From Armatimonadota bacterium (GTDB taxonomy: Bacteria > Sysuimicrobiota > Sysuimicrobiia > Sysuimicrobiales > Humicultoraceae): 8,224 nt of DNA. Both the position numbers and the translations under genes were made by a program. The stretch spans positions 1 to 8,224 of the forward strand of contig JACQGZ010000304.1 in NCBI GenBank assembly GCA_016199305.1, given 5' to 3'. The notes under the pieces are model-generated. The model was not told the origin of the DNA. It searched no databases and worked only from the letters and a program-made list of their open reading frames with translations. Of the stretch, positions 7,075 to 8,224 are shown piece by piece (position 1 is the first letter of the stretch; each line of letters opens with the position of its first letter).

Positions 7075-7107
7075 GCATCCTCAGACCGCGACACCGAGGC
7101 CGCCGCG
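7075..7107. promoter_or_regulatory. 33-base divergent gap between the GH1 and SirB1-like genes
   Basis: The gap holds both translation initiation sites: GAGG for the GH1 gene on the minus strand, and GAGG at 7096-7099 for the plus-strand gene, 8 bases before its ATG. There is no room for two back-to-back -35/-10 promoters, so at least one promoter must lie within the opposite coding region, or the transcripts overlap. No promoter hexamers are visible in the gap. Confidence 0.5.
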
Positions 7108-7932
7108 ATGGACGTCCGCGAACGATTCACCCTGCTGATGGCCCAGGAACCGCAGGCCGTCTCGCTCGACGAGGCGGCGCTGCTGGTGGCGGCGGAGGAG
7201 TACCCCGGCCTGGACGTGGCCGTCTATCAGGAGCGCCTCGACGGCATCGCCCGCCCGCTGGCGGAACGGGTGGCGCACGAACTAGAACCCCGCCGCCTGG
7301 CCCTGCTGCTCAACGACCACCTCTTCAGCCACCTCGGCTTCCGCGGCAACATCGGAGACTACTACGATCCGCGCAACAGTTATCTCAACGAGGTCATCGA
7401 CCGCCGCGTCGGCATCCCCATCACCCTGTCCATCCTGTATATTGCCGTGGGCACGCGGCTGGGGCTGCCGCTGGCCGGCGTCTCCTTTCCCGGCCATTTC
7501 ATCGTGACCTATCGGGCCAGTCCCGAGCCCTTCTTTCTCGACGCCTTCAACGAAGGCCGACCGCTGACCGAGAGCGACTTCCGCCTCCTCCACCTGGAGC
7601 AGTTCGGGCCGGACGCCCGCTTCGACGCGGCGCTGCTGCGGCCCGCGACGGCGCACGAGGTCGTGGCCCGGCTGCTGCGGAACCTCAAGCACATCTATAT
7701 CACGCGCGAGGAGTTCCCGCGCGCCGCCCGCTGCAGCGAGCGCATCCTGCTGGTCACCGGAGCGGCGGAGGAGCGGCGCGACCTGGGCATCCTGCTCGCC
7801 CGGGCGGGGCACATCCGGGAGGCGGTGCCCCATCTGGAGCGTTACGTCGCCGACGCCCCGTCGGCGCCGGACCACGCGCACATCCAGGCGCACCTGACCC
7901 GGCTCCTGTTGCAGCTGCGCCGCCTCAATTGA
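7108..7932 (+). CDS. SirB1-family protein: transglutaminase-like domain plus TPR
   Basis: A 274-residue cytoplasmic protein of the SirB1/YchA type. The N-terminal part (about 1-60) is helical; the core at about 75-150 has the family's hallmark strings: GFRGNIGDYYDPRNSYLNEV, RRVGIPITLSILYIAVGTRL, VSFPGHFIVTY (H130) and FFLDAFNEG (D145). H130 and D145 match the His and Asp of a transglutaminase-type fold, while the position of the nucleophilic Cys is filled by the IPITLS segment; the only Cys, C209, lies in the TPR part. From memory this loss is common in SirB1 proteins, so peptidase activity is not assumed. Residues about 185-270 form two TPR-like hairpins. The ATG at 7108 has GAGG 8 bases upstream; the frame stays open far upstream antisense to the GH1 gene, but nothing conserved lies there. 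Cellular role is not established. Confidence 0.9.
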   Translation: MDVRERFTLLMAQEPQAVSLDEAALLVAAEEYPGLDVAVYQERLDGIARPLAERVAHELEPRRLALLLNDHLFSHLGFRGNIGDYYDPRNSYLNEVIDRRVGIPITLSILYIAVGTRLGLPLAGVSFPGHFIVTYRASPEPFFLDAFNEGRPLTESDFRLLHLEQFGPDARFDAALLRPATAHEVVARLLRNLKHIYITREEFPRAARCSERILLVTGAAEERRDLGILLARAGHIREAVPHLERYVADAPSAPDHAHIQAHLTRLLLQLRRLN

Positions 7933-7939
7933 GGCGCGG

Positions 7940-8224
7940 GTGTCCAGTCACTTCGCCTGCATCGGCTTTCCCATCCGGGAGATGGCGGAGTATGAGCGGC
8001 TCAAGGCGCGGGTGGCGCAGGAAGGTCTGCGCACGGCGCTGCCCGGCGGCGGCGCGCTGGCCCGCTGGGAAATCGGCGGCGGGCCGGAGATCTGGGCGCT
8101 AATCGATCCCGAAGGAGAGGTGGTGGACGCCACGCCATTCCACCGTCCGCCGGCGCCGCTGCGTGTGGCCATCACGGCGCACGGGGAGGACGCCGAGGAA
8201 GGAGCGCAGGGGTGGGTGGAGGGC
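7940..8224 (+). CDS. Conserved-looking small protein of unknown function, 5' part (cut by window end)
   Basis: An open frame of 95 codons runs from a GTG at 7940 to the last base of the window. The GTG lies 7 bases after the SirB1-like stop, with GAGG (7931-7934, overlapping that stop) 5 bases upstream, so it reads as the next gene in the same operon. The protein begins MSSHFACIGFPIREMAEYER, has a middle section ARWEIGGGPEIWALIDPEG that looks like beta-strands with a turn, and then DATPFHRP. I do not recognise a named domain. No signal peptide or membrane segment is seen. The composition (acidic, ordered, few low-complexity stretches) and placement support a real gene. A minus-strand frame at 7948-8175 over the same bases has no protein-like features and was not preferred. 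Confidence 0.68.
   Translation, partial: MSSHFACIGFPIREMAEYERLKARVAQEGLRTALPGGGALARWEIGGGPEIWALIDPEGEVVDATPFHRPPAPLRVAITAHGEDAEEGAQGWVEG

Overview
This is a GC-rich, gene-dense bacterial chromosomal segment with short or absent intergenic gaps and no RNA gene, insertion sequence, CRISPR array or phage-like module that I can see. The phylum cannot be fixed from the sequence. The very high GC, the GTG starts and the general style of the proteins suit a GC-rich soil or sediment lineage, possibly in the Terrabacteria, but that is only an impression.

Left part (1-2378, all + strand): the 3' end of a polar-amino-acid ABC transporter ATPase, cut by the window edge, abuts a TIM-barrel amidohydrolase (PF04909 type). 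Then come a small secreted or lipid-tethered TPR protein with its own strong ribosome binding site and a four-helix DoxX-family membrane protein whose start overlaps the TPR gene. These four could form one transcription unit. A short hairpin follows the DoxX stop.

Centre (2379-5812, + strand): a 168-base gap holds a good inverted repeat (possible operator). It precedes a two-gene unit coupled by an ATGA overlap: an SbcD/YhaO-like metallophosphoesterase and an SbcC/YhaN-like SMC-type ATPase. This is the most interesting part of the window. The phosphoesterase lacks several of the usual metal and catalytic residues. The ATPase has a two-helix hydrophobic hairpin in the middle of its coiled coil where SbcC/Rad50 would carry a CxxC zinc hook. 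Together they look like a membrane-anchored SbcCD-like complex with an altered or dead nuclease.

Right part (5773-8224): a GH1 beta-glycosidase on the minus strand runs tail-to-tail into the ATPase gene with a 40-base overlap. Divergent from it across only 33 bases is a SirB1-type transglutaminase-fold/TPR protein, followed after 7 bases by the 5' part of a small protein of unknown function that continues past the window end.

The genes look like several independent small units rather than one pathway. The only pairing with a clear joint biochemical meaning is the phosphoesterase/ATPase couple.
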